Of a stretch of DNA of 64,000 nt, positions 17,925-26,175 are shown in pieces. Numbering within the stretch: position 1 is the first letter of the stretch; each line of letters starts with the position of its first letter. The stretch comes from Radiobacillus deserti (GTDB lineage Bacteria > Bacillota > Bacilli > Bacillales > Amphibacillaceae): contig NZ_CP041666.1 of the NCBI RefSeq assembly GCF_007301515.1, positions 2,852,001 to 2,916,000 of the forward strand. The letters are read 5' to 3'. A model generated the notes under the pieces. The model did no database searches. It was not told the DNA's origin and saw only the letters and a program-made list of their open reading frames with translations. The position numbers and the translations under genes are program-made.

Positions 17925-18545
17925 ATGAATCCTGCAGGCGGTGTCCTCTATAGAATACTAGAATGGATCACAAGGTTTGCCTATCTACATATATTATGGT
18001 TTCTATTTACATGTCTTGGTGGAATTATATTAGGAATCTTTCCTGCAACCATCACAAGCTTCGCCATCATTCGGAAGTGGCTACAAGGAAATAGTGACCT
18101 TCCTCTCTTCCAAACGTTTTGGGCCTTCTATAAAAAAGAGTTTTTAAAAAGTAATCTTTTAGGATTATTTATCGTAGTGGTGTCCGGGATCATAATCTTT
18201 AATCTCATATTCCTGCAATTAAATATTAGCGAGATGCTTCAGCTTAGTTCGATTCCATTTCTTGTAGGTTTAGTTGTATTTTTACTGTTTGTTTTTTATA
18301 TTTTCCCAGCTTATGTTCACTTTGACGTATCTCTCTGGCAAAACATGAAAAATGCCTTTCTCATCATGCTCATCAGTCCTTTTCACAGTCTCATGATGAT
18401 CATATGTTTAGGCTCCCTATACTTTGTGTATGATGCTGTCCCAGCTCTTGCCTTTATATTCGGTAGTAGTACGTATGCATTTATTTCCATGTGGCTCGCC
18501 AATGATGCTTTTCAGCGGATTGCTAAAAAGCAGAAGAACTCCTAG
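17925..18545 (+). CDS. DUF624 (YesL-like) membrane protein
   Basis: This 206-residue protein has about five hydrophobic segments. It begins with GGVLYRILEWITRFAYLHILWFLF, the typical opening of the DUF624/YesL family, followed by LGGIILGIFPATITSFAIIRKW. Members are regularly found beside CUT1-type sugar ABC transporters and glycoside hydrolases in Bacilli; the function is not known. GAGGAGGAG lies 8 nt before the ATG. It is transcribed divergently from xylA, so its expression may share the xylose control region. A second family member (37749-38474) heads the GH39 operon. Confidence 0.8.
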   Translation: MNPAGGVLYRILEWITRFAYLHILWFLFTCLGGIILGIFPATITSFAIIRKWLQGNSDLPLFQTFWAFYKKEFLKSNLLGLFIVVVSGIIIFNLIFLQLNISEMLQLSSIPFLVGLVVFLLFVFYIFPAYVHFDVSLWQNMKNAFLIMLISPFHSLMMIICLGSLYFVYDAVPALAFIFGSSTYAFISMWLANDAFQRIAKKQKNS

Positions 18546-18621
18546 AATTTTAATGTGTTAATGATAAAATTAAATGTAAAGGTTTATCACCTTGACAACA
18601 TGTAGAGGAGGAGATTAATAA

Positions 18622-19287
18622 TTGACCAATCTAGTTAAGGATCGAACGTTAGTAGATACATTAACATGGAAGGAAATAGGTAGTATTTCGGTCATTTTCT
18701 TTTTGATAAGTTATATAATTTACTTCCTTAATAAGATTTTTAATTTTTTTCCTTGGTATGCGGAATCTATTGTTTTATTCATCGTTTTCCTCTTCATTGT
18801 GATTTCTAATAGTCGTACCAAAAAGTATTGTTCTCGTATCATCGCTAATGTTCAGCTTAAAAATCTAAACCATTATTTAACGGTTTTTAAATCATTCTTC
18901 CTTTTGTTTCTCTATTTATTATTCTTAAACGCATTAATTATCTCGTTTCATCTTGAACCCGATGTTAAAGTAGAGCTGCTAGAACCAAAAACTAATTCAT
19001 TTATTAGCTATGTACTTGGTACTGTTTTTTTGAGTCCAATTTGGGAAGAATTTTTATTTAGAGGAATGATCTATTCGAAGCTAACGGAGGTTTTTTCAAA
19101 AAAAAGTAGTATTTTACTTAGTGCTACACTTTTTATGTGTATTCATCCTATTTCTTTGATAAATTCGCCGTATATCTTTTTGGTGGGTATTGTTACCTCA
19201 TATACATATTCCAAAACGAATAACATCCTAGTTCCAATATTCATACACTCCATAAATAATTTCCTAACCATATTTTTAGCCTTTTAA
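18622..19287 (+). CDS. CPBP-family intramembrane metalloprotease
   Basis: This 221-residue protein has six to seven hydrophobic segments. It carries the CPBP/Abi motifs: WEEFLFRG (EExxxR, about residues 139-146), then a His in the MCIHPIS segment and HSINN near the C-terminus. CPBP members include CAAX-type proteases and bacteriocin self-immunity proteins. The start is TTG at 18622, chosen because GAGGAGGAG ends 8 nt upstream. The gene is AT-rich compared with the xyl genes and lies between them, next to a small secreted protein gene of unknown type. An immunity or peptide-maturation role is possible but only inferred. Confidence 0.8.
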   Translation: MTNLVKDRTLVDTLTWKEIGSISVIFFLISYIIYFLNKIFNFFPWYAESIVLFIVFLFIVISNSRTKKYCSRIIANVQLKNLNHYLTVFKSFFLLFLYLLFLNALIISFHLEPDVKVELLEPKTNSFISYVLGTVFLSPIWEEFLFRGMIYSKLTEVFSKKSSILLSATLFMCIHPISLINSPYIFLVGIVTSYTYSKTNNILVPIFIHSINNFLTIFLAF

Positions 19288-19446
19288 TATTGGCAAACTC
19301 AATTATTTAAGGAAAGCGCCTACCCATCCTAACAACGTAGTTCCCAAGATATATAACACCAAATCTTTTTTTAAGATAGTGTCAAAAAGGTAAGGTTTTC
19401 AAATCAAATATAAATTTCACCTATCCTTAATGAATAAATTACATAT

Positions 19447-19481
19447 AAAAAAACTGAAGAGAGTTATCTCTTCAGTTTTTG
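19447..19481. terminator. Bidirectional terminator between the CPBP and secreted-protein genes
   Basis: The 10-bp stem ACTGAAGAGA/TCTCTTCAGT with a 4-nt loop is flanked by an A run and a T run, so it can act on both strands. Confidence 0.85.
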
Positions 19482-19490
19482 GTATATTTA

Positions 19491-19922
19491 TCAGATTGAT
19501 CTCTCATATTCTTTTGTTGTTATATATCTCGTTGTATCAAATGAATCAATTTTGTACCCTGCTCCATTGTAAACATCAAAATGCATAACATACTTTCTTT
19601 TCACACTATATTCTCTGAAAACACGACTTTCTGAGTAAGTTCTGCTTCCACCAAAAGTCACACCGTAAACAGTAAACTTGGCATTTATTGCATATCCAGA
19701 ACTTTTGGTTACTTTACCTAAATATTTTTTGCTTATAAGTGTTTGAGATTTTATATACCCTTCGTAGTGATTGCAAGTAGCACATTGAGGTTGGATAATG
19801 TTTTCTTCATTATTCGGGGGAGTTAATTTCGATGCTGATACGGGATTTCCTACGGTAAAACTGAGTCCAAGAACCATACATACAGAAAGTAAACTAAAAA
19901 AAACTTTTTTAAAATTCGGCAT
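19491..19922 (-). CDS. Small secreted protein of unknown function
   Basis: I do not recognise this family. From the Met at 19922 the protein has 143 residues and opens with a clear signal peptide (PNFKKVFFSLLSVCMVLGL... ending near VSASKL). The mature part of about 110 residues holds a CATC pair close to the N-terminus and a beta-rich stretch of alternating aromatic and polar residues (YAINAKFTVYGVTFGG, YVMHFDVYNGAGYKIDSF). The start is placed at 19922 because GGAGG lies 10 nt upstream; the Met 12 codons earlier would spoil the signal peptide. It is AT-rich and stands alone, converging with the CPBP protease gene. It could be a secreted toxin or bacteriocin-like protein, but that is a guess from context. 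Confidence 0.6.
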   Translation of the reverse strand: MPNFKKVFFSLLSVCMVLGLSFTVGNPVSASKLTPPNNEENIIQPQCATCNHYEGYIKSQTLISKKYLGKVTKSSGYAINAKFTVYGVTFGGSRTYSESRVFREYSVKRKYVMHFDVYNGAGYKIDSFDTTRYITTKEYERSI

Positions 19923-20119
19923 TTCTTTATAACCTCCAATATTTAGTTTTTGTTCCATATATTCACTTTACATTATTTTACCAAAAAGCAAATAGTATTC
20001 TGACTATTTTTAAAATTATTTTTAGTTCTTCACAATAATTAACAATAAACCATATAATTCATCATATCGTGTAGAGAAAATGTTTAGTCTCCATATATTG
20101 TTTTTAAAAAAAGACAATA

Positions 20120-20163
20120 AAAAGCATTAAATAATAGGGAAATAACTACTATTTAATGCTTTT
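20120..20163 (-). terminator. Terminator after the GH43 gene
   Basis: The hairpin AAAAGCATTAAATA/TATTTAATGCTTTT lies 30 nt past the stop codon of the minus-strand GH43 gene. Confidence 0.7.
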
Positions 20164-20193
20164 CTATCTTTTGAATTGTTTAAGTAAATTAAA

Positions 20194-21807
20194 TTATGCA
20201 TTCCTTGGTTTGTACACGAAATAGTCAAAATCAGCGTGCTTGTGCTCTCCGGATGTATCCTGACATTGCATTCCTACGAATGCACCTGTAAAGAATCCTC
20301 CACCTTGAATATAGTCATCGGAAAGTTTGTAGGATTCAAACACGACTGGGATCGTCTCCCATTTATCTCCATCGAAGGAATAAGAATATTGGTACGTATT
20401 TGTTTTTACTTCTACACGTAAGTACACATACTCCACTTCATCCGGAACGACAATTTCATTCCCGACTAATGGTTGATCGAACGTAAAGTTGTCACAAGTC
20501 ATCAGTTCCAAAATGCGTCCTTTTTCTTCATGCCAAGAGACTTGAAGAGATGTCCAGTTTTGCGTGTTGTAGTAATTAACTAGCCCGGCAGATTGCTGGA
20601 AGGTTTCAGGTTTAAAAGCTACTCTCGTTTCCGCCGTAAAGTTAAAATGTTGCCAACGACGAGCTACATATGCTTGGGTAAACTTCGAAGTAAGCGATTC
20701 TTTTCCATATAAACGTAAGTGGCCAGGGTTATCTTTTAAGGACACTGTATCTTCCCCAAGCGGAATTCTTAACGTCTGGAAGTTTAGGTTTAAGGTTGCT
20801 GAATCAAAATCATCTTTCTCTGGATAATCCTCTTCCCATACAACTTCCTCAATAGCTGGTCCTTCCACTTCTACAGATGGTTGATTTCCACCCACTACAT
20901 ACGGCCAGTCATTTCTCCACTCTAATCGTTGGATTGCTGTTTCCCGGCCTAATGGACAGAATCCTCTTGGATCTAACAATGGTTGCCCGTCTCTCGGTAA
21001 TGGACGACCTGTTAAATGAACGAGGAACCACTCATCTGTATGAGTTTGTACGATGGAAGAGTGCCCCGCCTTTTGTAAAGGATTTCTCGGATATGGCATG
21101 GATGTGATTAACGGATTTTCTGGATGTACTTCATATGATCCCCATAAATCTTTGGAACGAGCAATCGTTGATTGGTGATCATATTTCGTACCACCTTCAG
21201 CTGTTAGTAGATAATAGTAGCCATTCAGTTTATAAAGGTGTGGTGCTTCTGTTAGCATGACATCTGTTCCTTTAAAAATGACTTTCTTTTCCCCTACTAA
21301 TTTTTCTTGCTCTACACTATACTCTTGCAGGACAATGCCATAGAAACTGTGATTTGTTATACGGTGATCCCAAACCATATTGACAAAGTACTTCTTGCCA
21401 TCATCGTCATGGAATAAGGATGGGTCAAATCCTGAGCTATTCATATGGATAGGCTCGGACCACTCTCCATCAATCGTGTCACAAGTAACGAGATAGTTAT
21501 GGCAATCCTTCCAGCGACCATCGGTTACTTTTACATCTGTATAGATCAGCCAAAACTTCCCATCGCTATAGGAAAGCGCAGGCGCCCAAATTCCACCCGA
21601 ATCGGGATTTCCCATCATATTTAATTGGCTTAATCGATTAAGTGGTCGAGAAACAAGACGCCAGTTTTTTAAGTCCTTTGAATGATAAATCCCTACACCT
21701 GGAAACCATTCAAACGTGGATACCGCAATGTAATAATCTTCTCCTGCTCTACAAATACTCGGATCTGGGTTGAACCCCGTTAAAATTGGATTTTGAATCG
21801 TTGCCAT
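20194..21807 (-). CDS. xynB: GH43 beta-xylosidase, intracellular
   Basis: This 537-residue protein is a GH43 five-bladed propeller enzyme with a C-terminal beta-sandwich (from about 330). With the chosen start the catalytic residues fall at the numbers known for the Geobacillus XynB3 enzyme: Asp15 in GFNPDPS, Asp128 in SGFDPSLF and Glu187 in LTEAPHLY. It removes xylose from the non-reducing end of short xylo-oligosaccharides by inversion. There is no signal peptide. The ATG at 21807 is preferred over the Met three codons earlier because AAAGGA sits 9 nt upstream. It is the last gene of the permease operon (gap 120 nt), so oligosaccharide import and cleavage are expressed together under the XylR promoter at 23828. 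Confidence 0.93.
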   Translation of the reverse strand: MATIQNPILTGFNPDPSICRAGEDYYIAVSTFEWFPGVGIYHSKDLKNWRLVSRPLNRLSQLNMMGNPDSGGIWAPALSYSDGKFWLIYTDVKVTDGRWKDCHNYLVTCDTIDGEWSEPIHMNSSGFDPSLFHDDDGKKYFVNMVWDHRITNHSFYGIVLQEYSVEQEKLVGEKKVIFKGTDVMLTEAPHLYKLNGYYYLLTAEGGTKYDHQSTIARSKDLWGSYEVHPENPLITSMPYPRNPLQKAGHSSIVQTHTDEWFLVHLTGRPLPRDGQPLLDPRGFCPLGRETAIQRLEWRNDWPYVVGGNQPSVEVEGPAIEEVVWEEDYPEKDDFDSATLNLNFQTLRIPLGEDTVSLKDNPGHLRLYGKESLTSKFTQAYVARRWQHFNFTAETRVAFKPETFQQSAGLVNYYNTQNWTSLQVSWHEEKGRILELMTCDNFTFDQPLVGNEIVVPDEVEYVYLRVEVKTNTYQYSYSFDGDKWETIPVVFESYKLSDDYIQGGGFFTGAFVGMQCQDTSGEHKHADFDYFVYKPRNA

Positions 21808-21927
21808 GCTTTTCATCCTTTCCGTTATAGATGGTATGACTAAATTTAGTCGTTGGTATCTGCAAGATTGGAAAATAACAACGGCATCCGCACTGTAGCG
21901 AATGCCGTAGAATTCTGTCCAAGACTT

Positions 21928-22749
21928 TTATCCCTTAACAGCGCTCGCAGAAATACCTTCGACAATTTTGTTACTGAAGAATAAAAATGCAATTAAAATA
22001 GGTAGAATACTAATTACTAGTGTTGCCCCAATCGCACCCCAATCTGTCATATACTGACCGATGAAGTTTTGGATACCAACCGTCAACGTTTTGTATTTAT
22101 CTGAGCTGATAAACGTATTAACAAATACAAATTCGTTCCAGTTATAAATCATGTTAATAATAACAGTGGTGGACATGACCGGAACTGTCATTGGTAAAAT
22201 AATTCGGAAGAATAGCCGGTTAATAGAACAGCCATCAATAATCGCAGCTTCTTCTATCTCTTTCGGTAATGTGTAATAGAATCCGAGCAATATCATCATC
22301 GTAATCGGCAAATTATAGGCTGTGTACGTGATAATAATCGATAATGGATTGTCAATTAAATCAACCGTTAAAAACATTTTAAATAATGGAATTAAAGAAG
22401 AGTGTATCGGAATCATAAGTCCTACCATGAACAAGCCTAATACAAACGAACTTAATTTCCACTTCATTCGTGTGATTGCGAATGTAGCCATGCTTGCAAG
22501 GATGACAGTCAAAATAATGGCAACTAGTGTGTACCATACACTATTAAAGAAATAGACTGCGATATCGCCTTGCCATACTTTCACGTAGTTTTCCCACTTT
22601 AATTCCTCTGGTAAGGAAAGCGGTGGAGAAGCAAAAATCTCACGGCTATCCTTTAAAGAGAAGATTACGAGCCATATAAGAGGGAATATTTGAAATACCG
22701 CAACGAGTCCGAGACATACATATAAAATCGAGTAACCTAATTTATTCAT
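21928..22749 (-). CDS. Xylo-oligosaccharide ABC transporter permease (MalG-like)
   Basis: This 273-residue CUT1-family inner permease has about six transmembrane segments. The EAA loop EEAAIIDGCSINRLFFRIILPMTVP marks the ATPase docking site. It ends in the family-typical GISASAVKG. With the MalF-like permease upstream (13-nt gap) and the lipoprotein encoded at 24457-25785 it would import xylo-oligosaccharides. GGGGGAACGGAG precedes the ATG. No ATPase gene lies in this cluster; as in other Bacilli a shared MsmX-type ATPase elsewhere probably energises it. Confidence 0.9.
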   Translation of the reverse strand: MNKLGYSILYVCLGLVAVFQIFPLIWLVIFSLKDSREIFASPPLSLPEELKWENYVKVWQGDIAVYFFNSVWYTLVAIILTVILASMATFAITRMKWKLSSFVLGLFMVGLMIPIHSSLIPLFKMFLTVDLIDNPLSIIITYTAYNLPITMMILLGFYYTLPKEIEEAAIIDGCSINRLFFRIILPMTVPVMSTTVIINMIYNWNEFVFVNTFISSDKYKTLTVGIQNFIGQYMTDWGAIGATLVISILPILIAFLFFSNKIVEGISASAVKG

Positions 22750-22762
22750 TCTCCGTTCCCCC

Positions 22763-23641
22763 CTAGTACTGAACTTCTTCGTCTGATGCAGTTAATTTAC
22801 GAATGAATACCGTAACAATCAACGTGATGATTAAAAGCAAAAATCCGATAGCACTACCGTAGCCAAAGTCATACGTTGCAAATGCTAATTTATACATATA
22901 AGAAGCCATTACCTCACTGGCACCACTCGGTCCCCCACCAGTCATTACGTAAATTAAATCGAAGTATTTCAAAGACCCAACAATCGCTAAAACGATGGTT
23001 ACTTTGATAACCCCCATGATAAGAGGTGCTTTAATTTTGTATGCGATTTGGAAAGCAGAAGCTCCGTCAATTTTAGCTGCTTCCACTAAAGAATCCGGTA
23101 TATTTTTTAACGCAGCGTAGTAAATCAAAATGTAAAATCCAGCATATTGCCATAGAATCGGAACAAAAATAGCGAAAAGAACGACTTTTGGATCCCCTAA
23201 CCATACAGGTGGGTTATCTACTCCAAAAAAGCCAAGAATACTGTTCAAAATACCATTTGCAGGGTTATAAACTTTAATCCAAAGCTGTGCGATTGCGACA
23301 GAAGAAAGAAGCATTGGAATCAAGTAAATCTTACGAAGTAAATCTGCACCTTTAATTTTGGATGCAAGAATAAGAGAAATAATCAAATAAATAATTAAAC
23401 TTAATGCTGAAAATATTGCTAATAAAAAGGAATGATAAGCACTTTCCCAGAACTTGGTGTCTTGAAGAGCTGTGATATAATTCTCCAAGCCTATGAATTC
23501 CATTGCGCCTATTCCGTCCCACTTCATGAGCCCATAGTAACCAGTGAGCCCTAGCGGAATATAAATTAAAATGCCGATAAGAATAAGTGCAGGCAAGGTG
23601 TAAAGTGCGATCATCAGTTTGTTGGACATCACTTTATTCAT
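22763..23641 (-). CDS. Xylo-oligosaccharide ABC transporter permease (MalF-like)
   Basis: This CUT1-family permease has 292 residues from the ATG at 23641, chosen because GGAG lies 9 nt upstream; an in-frame TTG at 23656 is inside that ribosome site. It has six hydrophobic segments and the EAA loop VEAAKIDGASAFQIAYKIKAP. It is the first gene of an operon permease-permease-GH43 and has its own XylR-controlled promoter about 190 nt upstream. The substrate is inferred from the GH43 partner and xyl regulation. Confidence 0.9.
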   Translation of the reverse strand: MNKVMSNKLMIALYTLPALILIGILIYIPLGLTGYYGLMKWDGIGAMEFIGLENYITALQDTKFWESAYHSFLLAIFSALSLIIYLIISLILASKIKGADLLRKIYLIPMLLSSVAIAQLWIKVYNPANGILNSILGFFGVDNPPVWLGDPKVVLFAIFVPILWQYAGFYILIYYAALKNIPDSLVEAAKIDGASAFQIAYKIKAPLIMGVIKVTIVLAIVGSLKYFDLIYVMTGGGPSGASEVMASYMYKLAFATYDFGYGSAIGFLLLIITLIVTVFIRKLTASDEEVQY

Positions 23642-23759
23642 ACAATTCAACTCCAAATCGTTTATTGGGTTTGAAAGGAAACTATTCCTTCTTCCCGCTG
23701 AGTACGTTTTATAATAAAATAAATGTTCTTATTCTATAAACCTATTTCCAAGGTTCGGT

Positions 23760-23773
23760 TGTAACCGTTTTCT
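23760..23773 (-). promoter_or_regulatory. cre-like site in the permease-operon leader
   Basis: TGTAACCGTTTTCT fits the cre pattern TGNNANCGNNNNCA except for the last base. It lies about 50 nt downstream of the predicted transcription start. Confidence 0.5.
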
Positions 23774-23827
23774 TTTTATGCCTTATCATCCCCTTGAAAA
23801 TACGTTTATCCCATGTAACTTAAGTTA

Positions 23828-23866
23828 AGAATATCAAATTACACCTCGTTTGTCTAGTCGATAAAC
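23828..23866 (-). promoter_or_regulatory. Permease-operon promoter with XylR operator
   Basis: On the minus strand TAGACA (23856-23851) and TATTCT (23833-23828) are spaced by 17 nt. The operator GTTTGTC-N5-GATAAAC (23848-23866 on the plus strand) overlaps the -35 box, exactly as at xylA. Confidence 0.78.
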
Positions 23867-24123
23867 TAAGTTTCGGAATAAAATTTTACCGCTTTCATTA
23901 TCACGTGAGCATTTCAATATATGTCATAAATTCAAGGAGAATGGCAACTTTAAGTTTTATTGTCATTCAAAGACTTCTCATCCTTTTCAAGGTCTTAAGG
24001 AAAAACATCTCCTCAGCTAGTACCTATGGAATCACTGAATAGAAAAGCAAGCAATTCCCCTTTGGGTATCAATTAGATGAAATACTGTTTCTAGCAGATT
24101 AAAAATACAGGTCTTCACCCATT

Positions 24124-24321
24124 TCATCTAGAATCTGAGTCCTTTTCGAGTAAATCAATAATCTGATCAAGTTTCTTTCCCATCTCGCTTAGTTGATTAT
24201 TTTTCTCTGAAGAGTTAACTAGTATTCTGCGGATAAAGTAAGTAAAGGAAACTGCGGTTAAGCCTATTAGAACGATAATGATCCCTAAATAAATAAGGGA
24301 AACTAAATTAAAATCTTCCAT
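24124..24321 (-). CDS. Small single-span membrane protein, DUF4083-like
   Basis: This 65-residue protein has one N-terminal transmembrane helix (LIYLGIIIVLIGLTAVSF, about residues 10-28), a basic RR stop-transfer patch and a C-terminal amphipathic helix with heptad-like spacing (LSEMGKKLDQIIDLLEKD). The layout matches the small DUF4083 proteins of Bacillus; no function is known. AAGAAGGG precedes the ATG. It lies between the binding-protein gene and the permease genes of the xylo-oligosaccharide transporter, after the terminator of the former, so it interrupts an otherwise standard ABC operon. Whether it is linked to the transporter is unknown. Confidence 0.65.
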   Translation of the reverse strand: MEDFNLVSLIYLGIIIVLIGLTAVSFTYFIRRILVNSSEKNNQLSEMGKKLDQIIDLLEKDSDSR

Positions 24322-24401
24322 ATTAAACCCTTCTTTTCATTTTTAATCCAATTTTACCACACGATTCAACAACCCGCTTCCTCACCTAAAACTAGCTAAA
24401 T

Positions 24402-24442
24402 GAAAAAAAGGATAACTCTTCTATTAGAAGAGTTATCCTTTT
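24402..24442 (-). terminator. Terminator after the xylo-oligosaccharide binding-protein gene
   Basis: A 17-bp stem (24406-24422 with 24426-24442) has a 3-nt loop. On the minus strand it runs into a stretch of T. It isolates the binding-protein gene as a single transcription unit. Confidence 0.88.
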
Positions 24443-24456
24443 GGTAATAACCGCTC

Positions 24457-25785
24457 TTATTCTTCTGCAGCTAATGCTTCTTCCTGAACCTTCGCAAATT
24501 CTTCAGGAGTCATTTCTCCACCGAATAAAGTTTGAATGGCATCTAAGTGAACTTGAGCAACTTCCGGGCTCATTTGAACATCCGCAAACAATGTAATGTT
24601 TGTCGCATTGTTCAATTGATCCAGTACATCAATGTACATTTGCGGAAGATCTACAGCTGAAGTATCCACTTTTGTAGCCGGAATTACACCAGCGTCAGTT
24701 ACAGCTTGCTGACCCCACTGCTCTACAAAGAATTTAGCAAAGTCTTTCGCTTCTGCTTTTACATCAGAATTTTCTGCTACGAATAGACCAACACCAGGTC
24801 CGCCAACCCAGCTATTAGGATCGCCTTGACCATCTACAGTTGGGAAGTTAAAGAATCCTACAGAATCTCTAAACTCTTGTGGTACATCTTCGTTTGTTGT
24901 GTAGTTCGGAAGATCCCAAGAACCGATTAGGTACATAGCTGCTTGACCATTCATGAATAAGCTTTTTGCTTCTTGGTCAGATAACGCGTTGTACCCTTCG
25001 TTAAATGCACCAAGATCTACTAGATTTTGAATTTCTTCTGCAGCTTTTACAAGTGCAGGATCTTCAAAAGAACCAGAACGATTAATTGCATTTGTTAATG
25101 TTTCAGCACCACCGATACGGTCTGCTAAGTACATGTACCATAGTGAGCCTGTCCAACGGTCTTTGTTACCAAGCGCAATTGGAGCTACACCGTTATCCGC
25201 TAATGTTTTTACTACATTTTTGAATTCGTCGTACGTTTTCGGTACTTCTAATCCATTTTCTTCAAAGATTGCTTTGTTATAGAAGATTGGTGCGATGTTA
25301 AGCTCAAGTGGAAGACCATATGTTTTTCCATCTATCGCATATGCTTCTGTAGTTCCAGAAACGAATTTGTCTTGTAATCCACCTTCTAATACATCATTTA
25401 ATGGAGCAAAAAGGTTTCCATCTACGTAAGGAGTTAAGAATCCTGCTGCCCAAGTCATCCCTACGTCCGGAAGTTTACCAGAAGAAGATAAAACTTTAAG
25501 CTTCTCTTTATATTGCTCATTTCCAAGAATCTCTAACTCAACTTTTACATCTGGGTTGTCTGATTCATATTGATCTACAATTTTATTAACGATTTCAAAG
25601 TGGTCCTTAGAGCTTCCTTCAGGCCATAAGTGCATAAATTCAATAGTTTTCTTGTCGCCGCTGTCGCCGCCATTGTCACCAGATGCTCCCTCTTCATCTC
25701 CATTGGAACAACCTGCTAATACAAGTAACACCGCTGCTAACATTGAAAACCAAAGCGCAACTGTTTTCTTTTTCAACATCCTCAT
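24457..25785 (-). CDS. Xylo-oligosaccharide ABC transporter binding lipoprotein
   Basis: This 442-residue family-1 solute-binding protein has a signal peptide and lipobox LVLAGCSNG, so it is anchored outside the membrane. The start of the mature part (IEFMHLWPEGSSKDH) and the LFMNGQAAMYLIGSWDLPNY segment are typical of CUT1 sugar-binding proteins. It is acidic, with a Gly/Asp-rich linker after the lipidated Cys. AAGGGGG precedes the ATG at 25785. It has its own promoter with XylR operator and a double cre site, and it sits next to xylR. The two permeases are in the next operon. Xylo-oligosaccharides are the likely ligand by context. Confidence 0.9.
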   Translation of the reverse strand: MRMLKKKTVALWFSMLAAVLLVLAGCSNGDEEGASGDNGGDSGDKKTIEFMHLWPEGSSKDHFEIVNKIVDQYESDNPDVKVELEILGNEQYKEKLKVLSSSGKLPDVGMTWAAGFLTPYVDGNLFAPLNDVLEGGLQDKFVSGTTEAYAIDGKTYGLPLELNIAPIFYNKAIFEENGLEVPKTYDEFKNVVKTLADNGVAPIALGNKDRWTGSLWYMYLADRIGGAETLTNAINRSGSFEDPALVKAAEEIQNLVDLGAFNEGYNALSDQEAKSLFMNGQAAMYLIGSWDLPNYTTNEDVPQEFRDSVGFFNFPTVDGQGDPNSWVGGPGVGLFVAENSDVKAEAKDFAKFFVEQWGQQAVTDAGVIPATKVDTSAVDLPQMYIDVLDQLNNATNITLFADVQMSPEVAQVHLDAIQTLFGGEMTPEEFAKVQEEALAAEE

Positions 25786-25801
25786 TAAACCCCCTTAGGT
25801 T

Positions 25802-25828
25802 TGAAAGCGCTTCATGTAAACGCTTTAT
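25802..25828 (-). promoter_or_regulatory. Double cre-like site before the binding-protein gene
   Basis: Two adjacent matches overlap by one base, TGAAAGCGCTTCAT (25802-25815) and TGTAAACGCTTTAT (25815-25828). Both have the central CG, and they lie 10-35 nt downstream of the predicted start. Confidence 0.6.
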
Positions 25829-25843
25829 TTTTACTTCTTTTAT

Positions 25844-25882
25844 AGAATAGCAAATATTTTCTTGTTTGTCTACTGGATAAAC
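25844..25882 (-). promoter_or_regulatory. Binding-protein gene promoter with XylR operator
   Basis: On the minus strand TAGACA (25872-25867) and TATTCT (25849-25844) are spaced by 17 nt. The operator GTTTGTC-N5-GATAAAC (25864-25882 on the plus strand) covers the -35 box. Confidence 0.78.
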
Positions 25883-26175
25883 TAAGTTTATAATATAAAT
25901 TATATTAAAAAAGTCCTAATAGGGGTCTATGACATTTTTCTTAGCTTCAAAAAGAATCTCCATTATGAATTAAGAAAATCAGTGATATAATAAATGGTAA
26001 TTATTCTTCATCATTTATCATTTACAAGTTCCTTCTATTACTTATCAACTTTATGGTCATAGCTCCAAAGAAGCTCTCTTCCCCGCTATAGGAGGACATT
26101 TTAATTGTTTAAAAATGAAATCGATTTCTAAATTTTTTATACAACAACGAAATGATGAAAGCAGAGGAGAACGTG

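Noticed and set aside
24074..24130. Inverted repeat TAGATGAAAT...ATTTCATCTA around the stop of the small membrane protein gene
   Set aside because: Arms are 37 nt apart with no T run on the minus strand; too weak to call a terminator.
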